DNA from: Brevundimonas sp.
GTDB taxonomy: Bacteria; Pseudomonadota; Alphaproteobacteria; Caulobacterales; Caulobacteraceae
Direction of reading: 5' to 3'
DNA: 64,000 bases
Assembly (NCBI RefSeq): GCF_016742135.1
Contig: NZ_JACVCG010000002.1
Coordinates: 1-64,000 of the forward strand
Of this stretch, positions 8,559 to 18,307 are shown one piece after another. A model generated the notes under the pieces. The model searched no databases and had not been told where the DNA came from. It saw only the letters and a program-made list of their open reading frames with translations. The position numbers and the translations under genes were made by a program. Each line of letters begins with the position of its first letter. Position 1 is the stretch's first letter.

Positions 8559-9392
8559 ATGGCTCTGAAGACATATAATCCGACGTCGCCGGGCCGCCGC
8601 GCCCTGGTGCTGATCGACCGTTCGGAGCTCCACAAGGGGCGTCCGGAGAAGTCGCTGACCGAAGGCCTGACCAAGTCGGGCGGTCGCGGTGCCGGTGGTC
8701 GTATCGCCGTCCGCTTCCGCGGCGGTGGTGCCAAGACCCTGTACCGCAAGATCGACTTCAAGCGTCGCAAGTTCCAGTCGGCGACCGTCGAGCGCCTGGA
8801 GTACGATCCGAACCGGACCGCCTTCATCGCCCTCATCACCTATGAGGACGGCGAAAAGGCCTACATCATCGCGCCGCAACGCCTGAAGGCGGGCGACACG
8901 GTGGTCGCCGGCGAAAAGACCGACGTGAAGCCGGGCAACGCCATGCCGCTGCGCTCGATGCCTGTGGGGACGATCATCCACAACATCGAGATGAAGCCGG
9001 GCAAGGGCGCCCAGCTGGCCCGTTCGGCCGGGGCCTATGCCCAGCTGGTCGGCCGCGACGCCGGTTACGCCCAGATCCGTCTGGGGTCGGGCGAGCTGCG
9101 CATGGTGCTGGACGGCTGCATGGCCACGGTGGGCGCGGTGTCGAACCCCGACCACATGAACCAGAACCTGGGCAAGGCCGGCCGCAAGCGCCACATGGGC
9201 TTCCGTCCGCACGTCCGCGGTGTCGCCATGAACCCGATCGACCACCCGCACGGTGGTGGTGAAGGTCGGACCTCGGGCGGCCGTACGCCGGTCACGCCCT
9301 GGGGCAAGGACACCAAGGGCACCCGCACCCGCAAGAACAAGGCCACGGACAAGTTCATCATCCGTAGCCGCCACGTTAAGAAGGCTCGCTAA
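8559..9392 (+). CDS. rplB: 50S ribosomal protein L2
   Basis: L2 is needed for subunit association and peptidyl transfer. The 277 residues have the typical start [17 protein letters not shown] and the invariant C-terminal [19 protein letters not shown] with the His important for activity. Two bases separate its stop from rpsS. Confidence 0.98.
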   Translation: MALKTYNPTSPGRRALVLIDRSELHKGRPEKSLTEGLTKSGGRGAGGRIAVRFRGGGAKTLYRKIDFKRRKFQSATVERLEYDPNRTAFIALITYEDGEKAYIIAPQRLKAGDTVVAGEKTDVKPGNAMPLRSMPVGTIIHNIEMKPGKGAQLARSAGAYAQLVGRDAGYAQIRLGSGELRMVLDGCMATVGAVSNPDHMNQNLGKAGRKRHMGFRPHVRGVAMNPIDHPHGGGEGRTSGGRTPVTPWGKDTKGTRTRKNKATDKFIIRSRHVKKAR

Positions 9393-9394
9393 AG

Positions 9395-9673
9395 ATGGCC
9401 CGCTCCTCCTGGAAAGGCCCGTTCGTCGACGGGTATCTGCTGAAGAAGGCCGAGGCCGCGCAAGCGTCGGGCCGCAAGGACGTGATCAAGACCTGGTCGC
9501 GTCGTTCCACCATCCTGCCTCAGTTCGTCGGTCTGACGTTCGGCGTGCACAACGGCATGAAGCACGTGCCGGTGTCGGTGTCCGAAGAAATGGTCGGCAT
9601 GAAGTTTGGCGAGTTCTCCCCGACCCGGTCCTTCCCGGGCCACGCGGCGGACAAGAAGGCCAAGAGGAAGTAA
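9395..9673 (+). CDS. rpsS: 30S ribosomal protein S19
   Basis: S19 is in the 30S head beside S13. The 92 residues show [29 protein letters not shown] and [15 protein letters not shown]. Full length with standard start; 3 bases before rplV. Confidence 0.98.
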   Translation: MARSSWKGPFVDGYLLKKAEAAQASGRKDVIKTWSRRSTILPQFVGLTFGVHNGMKHVPVSVSEEMVGMKFGEFSPTRSFPGHAADKKAKRK

Positions 9674-9676
9674 CCG

Positions 9677-10057
9677 ATGGCCCAGACCAAAAATCCCCGT
9701 CGCGTGTCGACGACCGAGGCCCGCGCCAAGCTGGTCAACGTTCGCATCAGCCCGCAGAAACTGAACCTGGTGGCCCAGTCTATCCGTGGCCTGCCGGTTC
9801 AGAAGGCGCTGAACGAGCTGGAATTCAGCCGCAAGCGCATCGCGACCGACGTCCGCAAGGTCCTGTACTCGGCCGTTTCCAACGCCGAGAACAACCACAA
9901 CCTGGACATCGATAACCTGATCGTTGCCGAGGCCTTCGTGGGCAAGAACCTGGTGATGAAGCGTTTCGCGAGCCGCGCTCGTGGTCGCTCGTCGCGTATC
10001 CTGAAACCGTTCAGCGAGATCACCATCGTGGTCCGTGAAGCCGGCGAGGCCGCCTGA
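9677..10057 (+). CDS. rplV: 50S ribosomal protein L22
   Basis: L22 helps form the narrow part of the exit tunnel. The 126 residues include [19 protein letters not shown] and the beta-hairpin region [19 protein letters not shown]. The N-terminus ([19 protein letters not shown]) is slightly longer than in E. coli, as is usual in this group. TGATG overlap with rpsC. Confidence 0.97.
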   Translation: MAQTKNPRRVSTTEARAKLVNVRISPQKLNLVAQSIRGLPVQKALNELEFSRKRIATDVRKVLYSAVSNAENNHNLDIDNLIVAEAFVGKNLVMKRFASRARGRSSRILKPFSEITIVVREAGEAA

Positions 10058-10809
10058 TGGGTCAGAAAATCAATCCGATCGGGCTCCGGCTCGGTGTCAA
10101 CCGCACCTGGGACAGCCGCTGGTTCGCCGGCGGCCAGGAATACGCCAAGCTGCTCCACCAGGACCTGAAGCTGCGCGAGTGGCTGCGTGAGCGCCTGTCG
10201 GGTGCCGGCGTGTCGCGGATCATCATCGAGCGTCCGCACAAGAAGTGCCGCGTGACGATCTATGCCGCCCGTCCGGGTGTCGTGATCGGCAAGAAGGGCG
10301 CCGACATCGAGAAGCTGCGCAAGGACATCGCCGCCATGACGGACGGCGAGGTTCACCTGAACATCGTCGAGGTCCGCAAGCCGGAAGTCGATGCCCAGCT
10401 GATCGCCGAGAACATCGCCCAGCAGCTGGAGCGCCGCGTGGCCTTCCGCCGCGCCATGAAGCGCGCCATGCAGTCGGCCATGCGTCTGGGTGCCAAGGGC
10501 GTCCGGATCAACGTCTCGGGCCGCCTCGGCGGTGCCGAAATCGCCCGGATGGAATGGTACCGCGAAGGCCGTGTGCCGCTGCACACCCTGCGCGCCGACA
10601 TCGATTACGGCGTGTACGAAGCGAAGACCACCTACGGCATCATCGGTGTCAAGGTGTGGGTCTTCAAGGGTGAGGTGCTGGAGCACGACCCGATGGCCCA
10701 GGACAAGCGTTGGGCCCAGGAAGCTGCCGGTCCGTCGTCGAATGAAGGCCGCGAGCGTGGCCCCCGCGGTGATCGCGGCCCGCGCCGTGACCGGGGACGT
10801 GAGAGCTAA
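10057..10809 (+). CDS. rpsC: 30S ribosomal protein S3, Arg/Gly-rich tail
   Basis: S3 sits at the mRNA entry channel and has helicase-like function. The 250 residues contain the KH domain [18 protein letters not shown] (about 65-110) and the C-terminal domain with [20 protein letters not shown]. The last 20 residues are a repeated R-G-P-R-D pattern, a disordered basic tail seen in alphaproteobacterial S3. Confidence 0.97.
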   Translation: MGQKINPIGLRLGVNRTWDSRWFAGGQEYAKLLHQDLKLREWLRERLSGAGVSRIIIERPHKKCRVTIYAARPGVVIGKKGADIEKLRKDIAAMTDGEVHLNIVEVRKPEVDAQLIAENIAQQLERRVAFRRAMKRAMQSAMRLGAKGVRINVSGRLGGAEIARMEWYREGRVPLHTLRADIDYGVYEAKTTYGIIGVKVWVFKGEVLEHDPMAQDKRWAQEAAGPSSNEGRERGPRGDRGPRRDRGRES

Positions 10810-10812
10810 GTC

Positions 10813-11253
10813 ATGCTGCAACCGAAGAAGACCAAATATCGCAAGGCCTTCAAGGGCCGCATCCATGGCTCGGCCAAGGGTGGCTTCTCGCTGAACTTCG
10901 GCTCCTATGGCCTGAAGACGCTGGAGCCGGAACGCATCACGGCGCGTCAGATCGAGGCGGCCCGCCGCGCGATCACCCGCCAGATGAAGCGCCAGGGCCG
11001 CGTCTGGATCCGCGTCTTCCCGGACGTGCCGGTTTCCGGCAAGCCGGCCGAAGTCCGGATGGGCAAGGGCAAGGGCGCCGTGGACCACTGGGCGGCACGC
11101 TGCCACCCGGGCCGGATCCTGTTTGAAATCGACGGCGTGCCGGACGACATCGCCCGCGAGGCGCTGCGTCTGGGTGCTGCCAAGCTGCCGGTCCGCACCA
11201 AGGTGGTCACCCGCCTGGATGCCGGCATCGGCCACACGGAGCAAGCGGCATGA
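10813..11253 (+). CDS. rplP: 50S ribosomal protein L16
   Basis: L16 contacts the A-site tRNA. The 146 residues show [35 protein letters not shown] and [18 protein letters not shown]. The conserved Arg that YcfD hydroxylates in E. coli lies in the last motif region, which is relevant to the JmjC-like gene at 4371 only as speculation. ATGA overlap with rpmC. Confidence 0.97.
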   Translation: MLQPKKTKYRKAFKGRIHGSAKGGFSLNFGSYGLKTLEPERITARQIEAARRAITRQMKRQGRVWIRVFPDVPVSGKPAEVRMGKGKGAVDHWAARCHPGRILFEIDGVPDDIAREALRLGAAKLPVRTKVVTRLDAGIGHTEQAA

Positions 11254-11447
11254 CCAAGATCGCCGACCTGCGGGCCCTGACGCCCGACCAGCTGTCCGAC
11301 GAGCTGCTCAAGCTCAAGAAGGAACAGTTCAATCTGCGCTTCCAGGCGGCCACCGGCCAGCTGGAGAAAACCCACCGCGTGGGTGAAGTGCGCAAGGACA
11401 TCGCCCGCATCTCGACGCTTCTGCGCCAGAAGCAGGCTGCGGCTTAA
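11250..11447 (+). CDS. rpmC: 50S ribosomal protein L29
   Basis: L29 is a two-helix protein near the tunnel exit beside L23. The 65 residues have the typical [20 protein letters not shown] and [16 protein letters not shown]. Starts inside the end of rplP (ATGA overlap). Confidence 0.97.
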   Translation: MTKIADLRALTPDQLSDELLKLKKEQFNLRFQAATGQLEKTHRVGEVRKDIARISTLLRQKQAAA

Positions 11448-11457
11448 AGGAACGAAG

Positions 11458-11706
11458 ATGCCGAAACGAATTCTCGAAGGCGTGGTCGTCTCCGACAAGG
11501 GCGACAAGACGGTCGTCGTCAAGGTCGAGCGCACCCTGCTGCACCCGGTCCTGAAAAAGACCGTCCGTCTGTCCAAGAAGTATCACGCCCACGACGAAGC
11601 GAATGCCCTCAAGGTCGGTGACCTGGCCCGCATCGTCGAGTGTGCCCCGAAGTCCAAGCTGAAGCGCTGGGAAGTCGTCTCCGACTCCCCCGCCTCGGCT
11701 TCGTAA
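11458..11706 (+). CDS. rpsQ: 30S ribosomal protein S17
   Basis: S17 is a primary 16S rRNA binder with an OB fold. The 82 residues start [20 protein letters not shown] at ATG 11458 (AAGGAACGA upstream); longer in-frame starts overlap rpmC and do not match the family. C-terminal residues are [11 protein letters not shown]. Confidence 0.97.
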   Translation: MPKRILEGVVVSDKGDKTVVVKVERTLLHPVLKKTVRLSKKYHAHDEANALKVGDLARIVECAPKSKLKRWEVVSDSPASAS

Positions 11707-11724
11707 GAAGAAGGATCGGATCCC

Positions 11725-12093
11725 ATGATCCAGATGCAAACTAACCTGGAGGTGGCCGACAATTCGGGCGCTCGCCGGGTCATGTGCATCAAGGTGCTGG
11801 GCGGCGCGAAGCGTCGCTACGCCTCGGTTGGTGACACCATCGTCGCCTCGGTCAAGGAAGCGATTCCGCGCGGCCGGGTGAAGAAGGGTGACGTCGTGCG
11901 CGCCATCGTCGTCCGGACGGCCAAGGACATCCAACGCAAGGATGGCTCGGTTATCCGTTTCGACAAATCGGCCGCCGTGATCGTCAACAAGCAGAACGAG
12001 CCGGTCGGCACCCGCATCTTCGGCCCGGTTCCGCGCGAGCTGCGCGCCAAGAACCACATGAAGATCATCTCGCTGGCTCCGGAGGTCCTGTAA
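11725..12093 (+). CDS. rplN: 50S ribosomal protein L14
   Basis: L14 forms an inter-subunit bridge and is the docking site of silencing factor RsfS in other bacteria. The 122 residues are canonical ([34 protein letters not shown]). First gene of the spc-type part; AGAAGAAGGA lies before the start. Confidence 0.98.
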   Translation: MIQMQTNLEVADNSGARRVMCIKVLGGAKRRYASVGDTIVASVKEAIPRGRVKKGDVVRAIVVRTAKDIQRKDGSVIRFDKSAAVIVNKQNEPVGTRIFGPVPRELRAKNHMKIISLAPEVL

Positions 12094-12095
12094 CC

Positions 12096-12404
12096 ATGGC
12101 CGCCAAGATCAAATCGGGCGACACCGTCGTCGTCCTGACCGGCAAGGACAAGGGACGCACCGGCAAGGTGCTGAAGGTTCTGCCGACCGAAAATCGCGTC
12201 GTCGTGCAAGGCATCAACATGGTTCAGCGCCACACGCGCCCGACCCAGGCTGATCCGCAAGGCGGCATCAAGAACAAGGAAGCCTCGCTTCACCTGTCGA
12301 ACGTCGCGATCGCAGACGCCAACGGCAAGGCGACCCGCGTGGGCTTCCGGGTGGAAAACGACCAGAAGGTCCGCTTCGCCAAGACGACGGGAGACGTCAT
12401 CTGA
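12096..12404 (+). CDS. rplX: 50S ribosomal protein L24
   Basis: L24 starts assembly of the 50S subunit. The 102 residues hold a KOW motif ([20 protein letters not shown]) and [20 protein letters not shown]. One-base TGATG overlap with rplE. Confidence 0.97.
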   Translation: MAAKIKSGDTVVVLTGKDKGRTGKVLKVLPTENRVVVQGINMVQRHTRPTQADPQGGIKNKEASLHLSNVAIADANGKATRVGFRVENDQKVRFAKTTGDVI

Positions 12405-12961
12405 TGGCCGACACCAAATACACCCCGCGCCTCAAGGGCGAGTATAACGACCGTATCAAGAAGGTGATGTCCGAAAAGTTCGGCTACACCAACCCGATGC
12501 AGATGCCCAAGCTGGACAAGATCGTCCTGAACATGGGTATCGGTGAAGCCGTGGCCGACTCCAAGAAGGCGAACGCCGCCCTCAAGGATCTGACCGCGAT
12601 CGCCGGTCAGAAGGCCGTGCCGACCAAGGCCCGTAACTCCATCGCCGGCTTCAAGCTGCGCGAGGGCATGGTCATCGGTGGCAAGGTCACGCTGCGCGGC
12701 GACCAGATGTACGAGTTCCTGGACCGTCTGATCACGATCGCCCTGCCGCGCGTGAAGGACTTCCGGGGCCTGAAGGGCACCTCGTTCGACGGTCGTGGCA
12801 ACTATGCGATGGGTCTGAAGGAGCACATCGTGTTCCCGGAGATCAACTACGACCAGATCGACCAGATGTGGGGCATGGACATTATCGTCTGCACCACGGC
12901 CGAAACGGATGAAGAGGCCAAGGCTCTCCTCACCGAATTCAAATTCCCGTTCGTGAACTGA
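12404..12961 (+). CDS. rplE: 50S ribosomal protein L5
   Basis: L5 binds 5S rRNA in the central protuberance. The 185 residues contain [36 protein letters not shown] and the C-terminal [20 protein letters not shown]. Full length. Confidence 0.98.
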   Translation: MADTKYTPRLKGEYNDRIKKVMSEKFGYTNPMQMPKLDKIVLNMGIGEAVADSKKANAALKDLTAIAGQKAVPTKARNSIAGFKLREGMVIGGKVTLRGDQMYEFLDRLITIALPRVKDFRGLKGTSFDGRGNYAMGLKEHIVFPEINYDQIDQMWGMDIIVCTTAETDEEAKALLTEFKFPFVN

Positions 12962-12980
12962 GCGGGAAAGGAAAAGCACA

Positions 12981-13286
12981 ATGGCTAAGAAAAGCGCCGT
13001 AAACCGGAACGAGCACGTCAAGCAGCTTGTTGCGAAGTATGCCGCGAAGCGGGCCGCCCTCAAGGCGACCGCCAACGATGAATCGCTGCCGCTGGAGGAA
13101 CGCTTTGAAGCGCGCCTCAAGCTGGCCGCTCTGCCGCGCAACTCCGCGCCCAGCCGTATCCGCAACCGCTGCGAGGTGACGGGCCGCCCGCGCGCCTATT
13201 ACCGCAAGCTCAAGATGAGCCGTATCGCGCTGCGCGAACTGGGCAACAAGGGTCAGATCCCCGGCCTGACCAAGTCGAGCTGGTAA
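12981..13286 (+). CDS. rpsN: 30S ribosomal protein S14 (zinc-independent form)
   Basis: S14 is in the 30S head. The 101-residue length and the lack of a CxxC...CxxC pair (only one Cys, in [10 protein letters not shown]) show the C-minus, zinc-independent type. Contains [22 protein letters not shown] at the end. Confidence 0.97.
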   Translation: MAKKSAVNRNEHVKQLVAKYAAKRAALKATANDESLPLEERFEARLKLAALPRNSAPSRIRNRCEVTGRPRAYYRKLKMSRIALRELGNKGQIPGLTKSSW

Positions 13287-13299
13287 GGGGAAGAACGCC

Positions 13300-13698
13300 A
13301 TGATGATCAATGATCCCCTGAGCGACATGATCGCTCGCATCAAGAACGCCGCGACCCGCAAGCGTTCCAAGGTGCTCACCCCCGCCTCGCGTCTGCGCCA
13401 GCGCGTCCTCGACGTGCTGAAGGACGAGGGCTACATCCGCGGCTATTCGCTGGTCCAGAACCCCGGCGAATTCCCGCAGTTCGAGATCGAGTTGAAGTAC
13501 TTCGACGGCCAGCCGGTCATCGCCGAGATCAGCCGCGTGTCCAAGCCGGGCCGCCGCGTCTATTCGGCGATCAGCGACCTGAAGCCGATCAAGAACGGCC
13601 TCGGCATCTCGATCCTTTCGACTTCCAAGGGCGTCATGTCCGACACGGCTGCCCGCGACGCCAACGTCGGCGGCGAAGTCCTCTGCAGGGTCTACTAA
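13300..13698 (+). CDS. rpsH: 30S ribosomal protein S8
   Basis: S8 binds the central domain of 16S rRNA and in E. coli represses the spc operon. The 132 residues start [17 protein letters not shown] and end in the conserved [14 protein letters not shown]...GGEVLCRVY. Start preceded by AAGGGGAAG. Confidence 0.98.
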   Translation: MMINDPLSDMIARIKNAATRKRSKVLTPASRLRQRVLDVLKDEGYIRGYSLVQNPGEFPQFEIELKYFDGQPVIAEISRVSKPGRRVYSAISDLKPIKNGLGISILSTSKGVMSDTAARDANVGGEVLCRVY

Positions 13699-13699
13699 G

Positions 13700-14233
13700 A
13701 TGTCCCGTATCGGTAAGAAAACCATCGCCATCCCGAAGGGTGTGACCGTCAACCTCGACGGCCAGACCATCGTGGTGAAGGGTCCCAAGGGCGAACGCTC
13801 CTGGACCGTGGCTGAAGAGATTGAAATCACCCAGGGTGATGACGGCCTCAGCCTCGCGCCGCGCGCGGACACCCAGCGTGCCCGTGCCATGTGGGGTCTG
13901 TCGCGCACCCTGGTCGACAACATGGTCACCGGGGTCACCGAAGGCTTCGAGCGCACCCTGGAACTGGTCGGCGTCGGCTATCGTGCCGCGCTGAAGGGCC
14001 AGTCGCTGTCGCTGCAGCTCGGCTTCTCGCACGAGATCGACATCGCTCCGCCGGCCGGCATCACCTTTGCCGTGCCCAAGCAGACCGAAGTGAAGATCTC
14101 GGGCAATGACAAGCAGGCCGTCGGTCAGATCGCCGCCGTTATTCGCAAGCTGCGTCCGCCGGAACCCTACAAGGGCAAGGGTGTGCGCTATGCGGGCGAG
14201 ACCGTCCGGCGCAAGGAAGGCAAGAAGAAGTAA
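13700..14233 (+). CDS. rplF: 50S ribosomal protein L6
   Basis: L6 lies near the factor-binding site. The 177 residues have two related domains and the signature [20 protein letters not shown] at the C-terminus. One base separates it from rpsH. Confidence 0.98.
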   Translation: MSRIGKKTIAIPKGVTVNLDGQTIVVKGPKGERSWTVAEEIEITQGDDGLSLAPRADTQRARAMWGLSRTLVDNMVTGVTEGFERTLELVGVGYRAALKGQSLSLQLGFSHEIDIAPPAGITFAVPKQTEVKISGNDKQAVGQIAAVIRKLRPPEPYKGKGVRYAGETVRRKEGKKK

Positions 14234-14236
14234 GTC

Positions 14237-14599
14237 ATGGCCACTACGCTCAAACAGAATGCCAAGCGTCGCGCCGAGCGCACCCGTCGCCGTCTCAAGG
14301 CGGTGGCCAACGGTCGCATGCGCCTGTCGGTCTATCGGTCGGACAAGAACATCTCGGCCCAGATCATCGACGACGCCAACGGCGTCACCCTGGTTTCAGC
14401 CTCTTCGCTGGAAGGCGAGAAGGGCAAGAAGCAGAAGGGTTCCGACACCGCCGCTGCGGCGCGTATCGGCAAGCTGATCGCCGACCGCGCCAAGGAAAAG
14501 GGCGTCACCGACGTCGTTTTCGATCGGGGCGGCTACATCTATCACGGTCGGGTGAAGGCGCTGGCGGATGCCGCGCGTGAAGCCGGCCTGAACTTCTAA
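14237..14599 (+). CDS. rplR: 50S ribosomal protein L18
   Basis: L18 binds 5S rRNA with L5. The 120 residues show [18 protein letters not shown], then [20 protein letters not shown] and [20 protein letters not shown]. Standard length. Confidence 0.98.
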   Translation: MATTLKQNAKRRAERTRRRLKAVANGRMRLSVYRSDKNISAQIIDDANGVTLVSASSLEGEKGKKQKGSDTAAAARIGKLIADRAKEKGVTDVVFDRGGYIYHGRVKALADAAREAGLNF

Positions 14600-14610
14600 G
14601 GAACCGCAGC

Positions 14611-15219
14611 ATGGCGCATCAACCCCAACGCGGCGGCGGCGGCAACGATCGCAATCGTCGTGACAACCGCAACGCACCCCAGGCCGAGGGTCCGGACTCG
14701 GACATCATCGAAAAGCTGGTTCACATCAACCGCGTCGCGGCCACTGTGAAGGGCGGCCGCCGGTTCTCGTTCGCGGCCCTGATGGTCGTCGGCGACGGCA
14801 AGGGCCGCGTCGGTTTCGGTCACGGCAAGGCGCGCGAAGTGCCGGAAGCCATCCGCAAGGCGACGGAAGAAGCCAAGAAGACCATGATCCGCGTTCCGCT
14901 TCGCGAGAACCGCACCCTGCACCACGACGGCAACGGCCGCTGGGGCGCCGGCAAGATCATGGTGCGTTCGGCCCCTCCCGGCACCGGCGTGATCGCGGGC
15001 GGCCCGATGCGGGCCGTTCTGGAAACCCTGGGCGTGCAGGACGTGGTCGGCAAGTCGACCGGTTCGTCCAACCCGTACAACATGATCCGTGCCACCTTTG
15101 AAGCGCTGAAGGTCCAGTCCTCGCCGCGCCAGATCGCGTCCAAGCGCGGCAAAAAGGTCGCGGATCTGATGGGACGTCGCAATGACGGTGCCTCGGCACC
15201 GGAAGCCGTCGAGAGCTGA
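14611..15219 (+). CDS. rpsE: 30S ribosomal protein S5
   Basis: S5 acts in decoding accuracy and the mRNA entry channel. The 202 residues have a Gly/Asn/Arg-rich N-terminal stretch (about 25 residues), the S5 domain ([20 protein letters not shown]) and the C-terminal domain ([20 protein letters not shown]). The N-terminal extension is common in alphaproteobacteria. Confidence 0.98.
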   Translation: MAHQPQRGGGGNDRNRRDNRNAPQAEGPDSDIIEKLVHINRVAATVKGGRRFSFAALMVVGDGKGRVGFGHGKAREVPEAIRKATEEAKKTMIRVPLRENRTLHHDGNGRWGAGKIMVRSAPPGTGVIAGGPMRAVLETLGVQDVVGKSTGSSNPYNMIRATFEALKVQSSPRQIASKRGKKVADLMGRRNDGASAPEAVES

Positions 15220-15221
15220 TC

Positions 15222-15416
15222 ATGGCCAAGAAAGACACCGCAACCGTCACCATCCGCCAGACCGGCAGCCCGATCCGCCGCAAGTCGGATCAGCGCGCCA
15301 CCCTGATGGGCCTGGGTCTGAACCGCATGGGTCGGGAATCGACCCTGGAAGACACCCCGGCCGTCCGTGGCATGATCGCCAAGGTCCGCCACATGGTCGA
15401 AGTGGTCGAAAAATAA
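15222..15416 (+). CDS. rpmD: 50S ribosomal protein L30
   Basis: The 64 residues match the short bacterial L30 ([40 protein letters not shown]). Last gene before a 170-base gap holding a long inverted repeat, which is unusual inside the spc operon. Confidence 0.97.
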   Translation: MAKKDTATVTIRQTGSPIRRKSDQRATLMGLGLNRMGRESTLEDTPAVRGMIAKVRHMVEVVEK

Positions 15417-15432
15417 GCGAATTCGCTACGTG

Positions 15433-15528
15433 AAGTGGCGAGTGGTGAGTGGCGTGTGGCGAGTAGGCAGGGGGTCGGTTCAACCGATTTTGCTTGACTC
15501 GGCACTCATCACTCGCCACTCGCCACTT
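15433..15528. repeat. Long imperfect inverted repeat between rpmD and rplO
   Basis: The arms 15433-15464 and 15497-15528 (32 bases each) pair at about 27 positions; each is built of GAGTGGCG-like tandem units (AGTGGCGAGTGG... and ...CCACTCGCCACTT). The loop is 32 bases. TCTTTTTTC follows the right arm, so in RNA it would look like a large terminator or attenuator ahead of rplO. This kind of GAGTGGCG repeat resembles a mobile palindromic element. Confidence 0.8.
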
Positions 15529-15587
15529 TCTTTTTTCAACGCCGAGTCTGGCCGTGCCAGGCGCTAGCACCCGAAAGGATCAGGCAC

Positions 15588-16190
15588 ATGAAACTGAACG
15601 AAATCCGTGACAACGAAGGCGCTCACAAGAAGCGCATGCGCGTCGGCCGGGGCCCCGGTTCCGGCAAGGGCAAGACCTCGGGCCGCGGCGTCAAGGGTCA
15701 GAAGTCGCGGACGGGCGTCAGCCTGCTGGGCTTCGAGGGCGGCCAGATGCCGCTGTACATGCGCATGCCCAAGCGCGGCTTCAACAATCCGAACGCGCTC
15801 AAGCTGGCGGAAGTGAATCTGTGGCGTCTGCAGGACGCCGTGGATGCCGGCAAGCTGGACGCCAAGACCGAGATCAACGGCGACGCCCTGGTGGCCGCCG
15901 GTGTGCTGCGTCGCGTCAAGGACGGTGTGCGCCTGCTGGGTACCGGTGAACTGAAGGCCAAGCTGAACCTGGTCGTCTGGTCGGCCTCGGCCGGCGCGGT
16001 CAAGGCCATCGAGGCCGCCGGCGGCTCGGTCGTCCAGCAGCGAATTGAGGCCGAAGAGAAGGCCAAGGCTCGGGTCGAAAAGCGCAACGCGGCCAAGGGC
16101 AAGGCCCCCGCGCCGAAGACCCCCAAGGGCGACGCCAACAAGGTGTCGGCCCGGTCCCGCCGCCAGGCGGCGGACAAGGCCGGAAAATAA
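15588..16190 (+). CDS. rplO: 50S ribosomal protein L15, long C-terminal extension
   Basis: L15 is a late assembly protein. The 200 residues start [20 protein letters not shown] and carry [20 protein letters not shown] and [18 protein letters not shown]. The conserved part ends near residue 150; the last 50 residues are a Lys/Ala/Arg-rich tail ([20 protein letters not shown]). AAAGGATCAGG precedes the start. Confidence 0.97.
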   Translation: MKLNEIRDNEGAHKKRMRVGRGPGSGKGKTSGRGVKGQKSRTGVSLLGFEGGQMPLYMRMPKRGFNNPNALKLAEVNLWRLQDAVDAGKLDAKTEINGDALVAAGVLRRVKDGVRLLGTGELKAKLNLVVWSASAGAVKAIEAAGGSVVQQRIEAEEKAKARVEKRNAAKGKAPAPKTPKGDANKVSARSRRQAADKAGK

Positions 16191-16198
16191 ACCCGCCG

Positions 16199-16225
16199 GG
16201 GCGGTCTCGCTAAGAGGCCGCCCTT
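16199..16225 (+). terminator. Weak hairpin between rplO and secY
   Basis: GGGCGG (16199-16204) pairs with CCGCCC (16218-16223), with TCT/AGA extending inside around a bulge; only TT follows. Possibly a partial terminator or pause before secY. Confidence 0.4.
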
Positions 16226-16294
16226 CGCCTATCTGGGAATGGGCATCCGGTCGCGCGCGGCCGGTCATGGACTGAAACGTCGGGGTAAACCGCT

Positions 16295-17680
16295 ATGGCT
16301 TCGGCCGCCGAACAACTTGCTGCCAATATGAACATCGGCTCGTTCGCGAAAGCGACCGAGCTGCACAAGCGTCTGCTCTTCACGCTGGGCGCGCTGCTGG
16401 TCTACCGGATCGGGACGTTCGTGCCGATCCCCGGAATCAATTCCGAGGCCTTCCTGCAGTTCTTCCAGAACCCCGATGGCCAGCGCGGCATCCTGGACAT
16501 GTTCAACATGTTCTCGGGCGGGGCGGTCGAGCGGATGGCGGTGTTTGCCCTGAACGTCATGCCGTACATCTCGGCGTCGATCATCGTGCAGCTGATGGGG
16601 GCGGTCTATCCGCCCTGGGAAAAGCTGAAGAAGGAAGGCGGCGAGGCCGGCCGCAAACAGCTGAACCAGTACACCCGCTATCTGACCGTGCTGCTGGCAC
16701 TGATGCAGTCGTTCGGCATTGCCATCGGCCTGAACGGCCAGGCCAATCTGGTCGATGCGCCCGGCATCTTCTTCATCGTCTCGACCGTCGTCAGCCTGAC
16801 CGGCGGCACCATGTTCCTGATGTGGCTGGGTGAGCAGGTGACGGCGCGCGGTGTCGGCAACGGCATCTCGCTGATCATCTTCGCCGGTATTGTCGCGGTC
16901 CTGCCGTCCAGCGTCGCGCGCCTGCTGGGCCTGGCCCAGCAAGGTCAGATGTCGGCCTTCCTGCTGCTGTTCCTCGGCGCACTCGCGATCGCCACCGTCG
17001 TCTTCATCGTCTTCATGGAGCGTGCCCAGCGGCGCTTGCTGATCCAGTATCCGAAGCGTCAGGAAGGCAACCGCATGGCCGGTGGCGAGCGCAGCTTCCT
17101 GCCGCTCAAGGTCAATGCCGCGGGCGTCATTCCGCCGATCTTCGCGTCGTCCCTGCTGCTGCTGCCGGCGACCGTGGCCCAGATGACGGCCAATGCGGAT
17201 CTGCCCTCGTGGATGGGGTGGCTGCCGTTCGTCACCGCCCAGATGTCGCACGGCCAGCCGTTGTTCATGGCGCTGTACGCCTTCCTGATCATCTTCTTCT
17301 GCTTCTTCTACACCTCGATCACCTTCAACCCCGAGGACACGGCCGATAACCTGCGCAAGTACGGCGGATTCCTGCCGGGTATCCGTCCGGGCAAGCGCAC
17401 GGCGGAATATCTGGACTATGTGCTGACCCGCCTGACGGTGATCGGCGCGGCCTACATCACCGCTGTCTGTCTGCTGCCGGAGTTCCTGGCCAGTTCGCTG
17501 GGCGGGCTGCTGTTCGGCGGTACCTCGATCCTGATCGTGGTGTCCGTGACCATGGATACGGTGGCGCAGATTCAGTCGCACCTGCTGGCGCATCAGTATG
17601 AGGGGCTGATCAAGAAGGCCAAGCTGCGTGGACGCGGTGGCGGTGGACGGGGTGGCATGCCGGCGCCCGCGCGCCGCTAG
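16295..17680 (+). CDS. secY: Protein translocase subunit SecY
   Basis: SecY is the pore of the Sec translocon in the inner membrane, working with SecE, SecG and SecA. The 461 residues contain about ten membrane segments and the family signatures LLVYRIGTFVPIPGIN, MPYISASIIVQLM and the long cytoplasmic loop with GERSFLPLKVNAAGVIPPIF. The C-terminus is basic and Gly-rich (GRGGGGRGGMPAPARR). The usual position after rplO, before adk. Confidence 0.98.
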   Translation: MASAAEQLAANMNIGSFAKATELHKRLLFTLGALLVYRIGTFVPIPGINSEAFLQFFQNPDGQRGILDMFNMFSGGAVERMAVFALNVMPYISASIIVQLMGAVYPPWEKLKKEGGEAGRKQLNQYTRYLTVLLALMQSFGIAIGLNGQANLVDAPGIFFIVSTVVSLTGGTMFLMWLGEQVTARGVGNGISLIIFAGIVAVLPSSVARLLGLAQQGQMSAFLLLFLGALAIATVVFIVFMERAQRRLLIQYPKRQEGNRMAGGERSFLPLKVNAAGVIPPIFASSLLLLPATVAQMTANADLPSWMGWLPFVTAQMSHGQPLFMALYAFLIIFFCFFYTSITFNPEDTADNLRKYGGFLPGIRPGKRTAEYLDYVLTRLTVIGAAYITAVCLLPEFLASSLGGLLFGGTSILIVVSVTMDTVAQIQSHLLAHQYEGLIKKAKLRGRGGGGRGGMPAPARR

Positions 17681-17695
17681 GCCAGGGGGAAACGC

Positions 17696-18262
17696 ATGAA
17701 CCTGATCCTGTTCGGACCGCCGGCGGCGGGCAAGGGCACGCAGGCCAAGCGGCTGGTCGAGACGCGGGGCATGGTGCAGCTGTCGACCGGCGACATGCTG
17801 CGCGCCGCAATCGCCTCCGGCTCCGAGCTCGGCCAGACGGTCAAGGGGATCATGGAACGTGGCGAACTGGTCACGGACGAGATCGTGGTGGCTCTGATCG
17901 AGGCGCGGCTGGATGAGGCCGAAGCTGCGGGCGGCGCCATTTTCGACGGCTTTCCCCGCACCGTGGCCCAGGCAGAGGCCCTGGATGCCATGCTGACCCG
18001 TCGCGGTTCGACCATCGACCGGGTGGTGCGCCTGAAGGTCGATGACGAGGCGCTCAAGGCCCGTATCGCCCAGCGCTATGCCGAACAGGGGCGTCCGGAC
18101 GACAATCCGGACAGCTTCCGCGTGCGGCTGGAGGCCTACAATCGCCAGACCGCCCCGCTGCTTCCCTACTATGAGGGGCAGGGCAAGCTGGTCGAGATCG
18201 ACGGTATGGCGTCGATCGATGTCGTTGCCGGGGCTATCGACGCGGTTCTGGCCGACGGCTGA
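17696..18262 (+). CDS. adk: Adenylate kinase, short-lid type
   Basis: Converts AMP and ATP to two ADP in the cytoplasm. The 188 residues contain the P-loop FGPPAAGKGTQAKRL, the AMP-binding STGDMLRAAI and FDGFPRTVAQAEAL. The lid is short (about residues 120-135) with no four-Cys zinc site, as in alphaproteobacteria. Starts 15 bases behind secY; the secY-adk pair is conserved. Confidence 0.98.
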   Translation: MNLILFGPPAAGKGTQAKRLVETRGMVQLSTGDMLRAAIASGSELGQTVKGIMERGELVTDEIVVALIEARLDEAEAAGGAIFDGFPRTVAQAEALDAMLTRRGSTIDRVVRLKVDDEALKARIAQRYAEQGRPDDNPDSFRVRLEAYNRQTAPLLPYYEGQGKLVEIDGMASIDVVAGAIDAVLADG

Positions 18263-18307
18263 TCGCGACAGGCGACCGAAGCGGGTTTCGGGCGTTAAGC
18301 TGGGCCG

